From NCBI GenBank assembly GCA_021029095.1, contig JAJOHG010000093.1, positions 1 through 64,000 of the forward strand: DNA of 64,000 nucleotides. Reading direction: 5' to 3'. This document shows, one piece after another, positions 61,327 through 64,000 of this stretch (position 1 is its first letter; every line of letters begins with the position of its first letter). The notes under the pieces are model-generated. The model had not been told where the DNA came from and did not search any database. It saw only the letters and a list, made by a program, of their open reading frames with translations. A program made the translations under genes and the position numbers. This DNA comes from Phellopilus nigrolimitatus (Eukaryota > Basidiomycota > Agaricomycetes > Hymenochaetales > Hymenochaetaceae).

Positions 61327-62900
61327 ATGTCGAGCACACAGCCTGCCTTTTGCACTGCCTGCAGACGTCACCTTGACCGCAGCTCCTGCTGCATGACCTG
61401 CGGCCGCCCTCCTCTTGAGCAGAACTTCTGTAACAGCTGTTTCCGCCCGCTTCCTCCGCCTTCACCGAAGCCGGTTGTAACTGCCTGGGATATCAACCCG
61501 AAAGCACACCTGGGCATGAAAAAGGCAAAAAACGGCGACAAGCACCCAAACGAAGCCGAGTGGTGCATACACAGGCCGGAGAGGGACTGGACGGACGAGG
61601 AAAAGGTCAAAATGTTTGACCTGATCCTTGCGCATTCGGCGCGTATCGACGACAACTCACAAACGGTCTACCGTGACAAGCTACATCCGAACTACACGCA
61701 AAAAAAGCCGCTGCGCTTGATTCACAACAAGTTGGTGGACAAACTAATGAAGGGCCTGGTAAGCTACTTGTCCATTTTATATGTATCTACTTAATCTTTG
61801 TGTAGGTTAATTTAGCCGCGGACGAAGAAGACAGACACCTGATTGTCATCAACTTTGATATCGACATGATCTCAAACTTGAAGACGCCGATGCAGGACGC
61901 GGAGGTCGCCCTCCGTGACGCTTTCTCGCTTATCCGGACGCATCGCATGCACAAGGAGCGCATCGCGCTCGATATTATTTTTGAAGAATTTTTTCCCAAA
62001 ATGTCGTCAACCCTATGCGGTTTCGCAAACGCAGCGAGGGCGCGTCGGGACTGGTCGAATACTATCATGGTTGTGAGTTTTCTTCCTTTTCGACTGACGT
62101 TGCTATAGATAAACTGACAAAATTTGTTTTCTCCTTGATAGGCGAACGCTTTTGCAACATACAATCTTCCCGCGGAACTCGCAGAACCCACACCACCACC
62201 CGCATCGTCAGGAGCCGCCAACAGGCAAATTACGGCTCCGCGCGCAGGCGTGCAGGCACCTCAAATTAGGACTCAGGCTTTGTCCCCTGCGAGGACAAGG
62301 TCTTCGCAAGGGACTCAGTCTGACTCCCCGAAAAAAAGAGGAGGCTCGTCGACTTCATCTGTTATGTCGCCGTCGTCCGGCTACGCTGACGCCGCGCTCG
62401 GAAAAGCTATGAGGAAGCTTGAATTCACAGAAATGTCCCCGTCCCCCAAACCTGCGGGTGCCCACCCGGTCAGGCTGCTTGACCCGTCTGGTCAGGCAGT
62501 CCCTGCGACGCCGCCGCCTTCCTACCCGACGTGGAGCCCGTACCCCGGCAATCAGCCAGGTCAGCTGTCGACTCAAGAACCGTATCTTATTTATGTCCCT
62601 GCGCAATCTGCTTTGCAGACTCACTCGCAATTCCCCACTCAATTTGCAGTCCAATCCCCGCAGCCGCAGCCATATAGTCCGCCTTCGCAAGGAAATCCTC
62701 ACTACGGCTACCAGGCTGCGCAACCGGCGTACAGCCCGTCCGAACGCTTTGCCTCGCCTTCTCGTTCGAGGGCCAGCAACTCAATCTCGTCGAATTCTCA
62801 AGTGTATTATTCAGATGACTCGGCAGAACGATTCCAGGGCGACGACGAGCCTCAGGCGCGACCGAAAAGAGATAAAGGAAAGAGGAAGCTTTGGGAGTAA
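61327..62900 (+). CDS. Uncharacterised protein with N-terminal Cys cluster and Pro/Ser/Gln-rich tail, 485 aa
   Basis: Exons 61327-61758, 61806-62072 and 62142-62900 join in frame. The first 40 residues hold nine Cys, including CTACRRHLDRSSCC, CMTCGRPPLEQNFC and FCNSCFRPL, arranged as CxxC pairs like a small zinc ribbon. Residues 50-190 are charged and probably helical (WCIHRPERDWTDEEKVKMFD, IRTHRMHKERIALDIIFEEF). From about 240 the chain is disordered: SPKKRGGSSTSS, many SP and SQ pairs, YSPPSQGNPHYGYQAAQPAY, and a basic end KRDKGKRKLWE. I do not recognise the family. Its position right behind a KDZ transposase on the same strand suggests an element-encoded accessory protein, possibly DNA binding; this is inference. 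Confidence 0.65.
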
Positions 62901-63390
62901 AAAAAAAGGCAAGCATTTAATTATCTCCTTTTACAATCTCCTCAAGTATGCGCTTACACCATCCCATAAAGCAGCTCCTAATTTGCGCCGACAGCAAAAT
63001 GCGCGCTGACGAGACGTACCCAGCAGGCTTCTTAGTTGGCATTTTGATGATGGACTTTCTGGCATAGCTGCGTTTTTTTTAAAAATGATACTACTCTTTG
63101 TGTGACTGTGATTCATAGTCTTTTTCAATTTCCATAGCTTTCAATCGTTTGTAACTATCATGTTTGCTACAGGGAGAAAGAAAAAAAAATTATTGGCGAT
63201 TTACCTCATCGTCGCCGTGGGAGCAGCAAATAAGCGAAAAAAAAGTTGAACGTGTCAGTGTTCAACTTTTTCTCTTCGTAACCGCCATTGTCTGTCTGTC
63301 TGTCTGCCTGCCTGCCTGTCTGTCTGTCTGTCTGTCTGCCTGCCTGCTCGTTTCATTTCCATTCAATGCTTGCGATTCCGTGATCTCGTC
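62901..63390. other. Intergenic sequence with microsatellite and hairpin
   Basis: An A-rich run follows the stop at 62900. A 13-bp inverted repeat (aaaaagttgaac near 63241 and gttcaacttttt near 63261) and a TCTG/CCTG microsatellite (63285-63348) lie just upstream of the next gene. Confidence 0.6.
63285..63348. repeat. (TGTC)n / (TGCC)n microsatellite
   Basis: About 16 tetranucleotide units alternate in blocks of tctg and cctg. The run ends about 40 bp before the ATG at 63391. Confidence 0.9.
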
Positions 63391-63986
63391 ATGAAGTACA
63401 ACATGAAGGTCTACGTAGACCGCGCAACACGGCGCCTTGTGAAGGAACGCAGACGTCGGCGGGTCAACAACCTCAGTGCTCAGCAGAGATACGAGGCCGC
63501 AAAAAGGAGCGCGGAGAAGACCTCGAAGATTCAAAGAGTATGCGAGAGGTATTGGGAACTAGGCGAAAGATATATCGACGAGCTTGTGGAGTTAGGGATG
63601 AAGAAGCCTGCTGCGCGAAGACGTCTACAACGCTTGTCGAGGTATGGTTTCCAGCGGGCTCCAAACGGGTATAATGCGTTCATCCATATCAAGAGCTTGG
63701 AGATAAATCCGGGTGCGTTACTTTATTCTTTTCCTTCATGAGCATGGCAACCTGATGACAAGCAGATCTCCCGGAGGGAGACAGAAAGCGTCTTGCTGAT
63801 CTTCAAGCGCATGCTCGGGCAGTAGACTGGGATACATTCTCTAGGGACAGACGGAATCATGACGAAATCGAGAGCATGAAGGCCACCATCCTCCAGTACC
63901 GCCAGACAAAGAATAAGGGAAGCCGAAGCCAGTTCAAAGCGCAGGCGAAAGATGCACACATGACTTTGGAGCGGGTTGACACTGAG
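63391..63986 (+). CDS. Uncharacterised basic protein, partial (runs off the window)
   Basis: Exon 1 (63391-63712) and exon 2 (63766-63986) join in frame. Exon 2 ends at a GT donor (gtacgtg) 14 bp before the window end, so at least one more exon lies outside. The first 180 residues are strongly basic and helical: KVYVDRATRRLVKERRRRRV, QQRYEAAKRSAEKTSKIQRV, ELGMKKPAARRRLQRLSRYG. They are followed by FQRAPNGYNAFIHIKSLEIN, DLPEGDRKRLADLQAHARAV and TILQYRQTKNKGSRSQFKAQ. The RAPNGYNAFI text with a later Trp is loosely like the start of an HMG-box. I do not regard this as established. Same strand as, and close behind, the KDZ and Cys-rich genes. Confidence 0.55.
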
Positions 63987-64000
63987 GTACGTGTTTTTAA

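Noticed and set aside
63391..63986. Calling the last gene an HMG-box or TET/JBP protein
   Set aside because: Only a loose RAPNGYNAFI similarity to HMG-box starts is present, and no dioxygenase HxD motif is visible in the part inside the window.
1..64000. tRNA or rRNA genes and CRISPR arrays
   Set aside because: No cloverleaf-like pair of internal promoter boxes, no rRNA text and no regularly spaced direct repeats with unique spacers were seen. The tandem repeats present have no spacers.

Overview
The window reads as nuclear DNA of a filamentous basidiomycete, most likely an agaricomycete. Genes are split by many 45-75 bp GT-AG introns. The conserved genes (RPS26, SAICAR synthetase, a PARP-finger protein, an O-fucosyltransferase-type protein) look fungal. 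The mobile elements (KDZ transposase, chromodomain Ty3/gypsy, copia-like elements, pogo-type transposase) are the mix expected of such genomes. Species cannot be read from the sequence.

Layout. 1-8.5 kb is a graveyard of broken, unrelated gene pieces: a MUB1/samB-like ARM segment (-), a Dicer RNase III segment (+), a KIN1-type kinase segment (-) and an unrecognised nuclear-looking protein (+), plus one AT-rich unknown open frame. 8.9-14.4 kb holds copy A of an uncharacterised 225-aa gene family, an unrecognised multi-exon gene and a solo LTR. 15-23 kb is the healthiest host stretch: O-fucosyltransferase-like gene (-), PARP-type zinc-finger gene (+), a decayed Na+/H+ antiporter (+) and RPS26 (+). 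23.8-30.9 kb is a local duplication array carrying copies B and C, and the edge of a fourth copy, of the 225-aa family. A complete 867-bp TRIM retroelement sits in it.

30.9-57 kb is a mobile-element cluster. It starts with a frameshifted copia element (-) abutting an almost intact chromovirus (gypsy-1, -). Next comes a 2.7-kb hAT-type non-autonomous element that has captured pieces of mitochondrial elongation factor G and of a second gene. A small host island follows with an intact four-exon SAICAR synthetase gene. Then come a structurally complete pogo-type transposon with TA target duplication, a 5' copia fragment in the opposite orientation, and a second gypsy element (gypsy-2) that keeps a classical -1 slippery site but lacks integrase and 3' LTR.

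57-64 kb carries an apparently intact eight-exon KDZ transposase followed on the same strand by two uncharacterised genes, one Cys-rich and Pro/Ser/Gln-rich and one basic. A perfect 54-bp-arm palindrome lies between the transposase and the first of them. This may be one large KDZ element with cargo.

Four of the mobile elements are dated or validated from the sequence alone by matching target-site duplications: solo LTR (CCCCT), TRIM (GATGT), hAT-type (ATCCAGCA) and pogo-type (TA). Exon coordinates were worked out by hand from splice signals and reading frame. Family assignments rest on recognising motifs, not on database searches.
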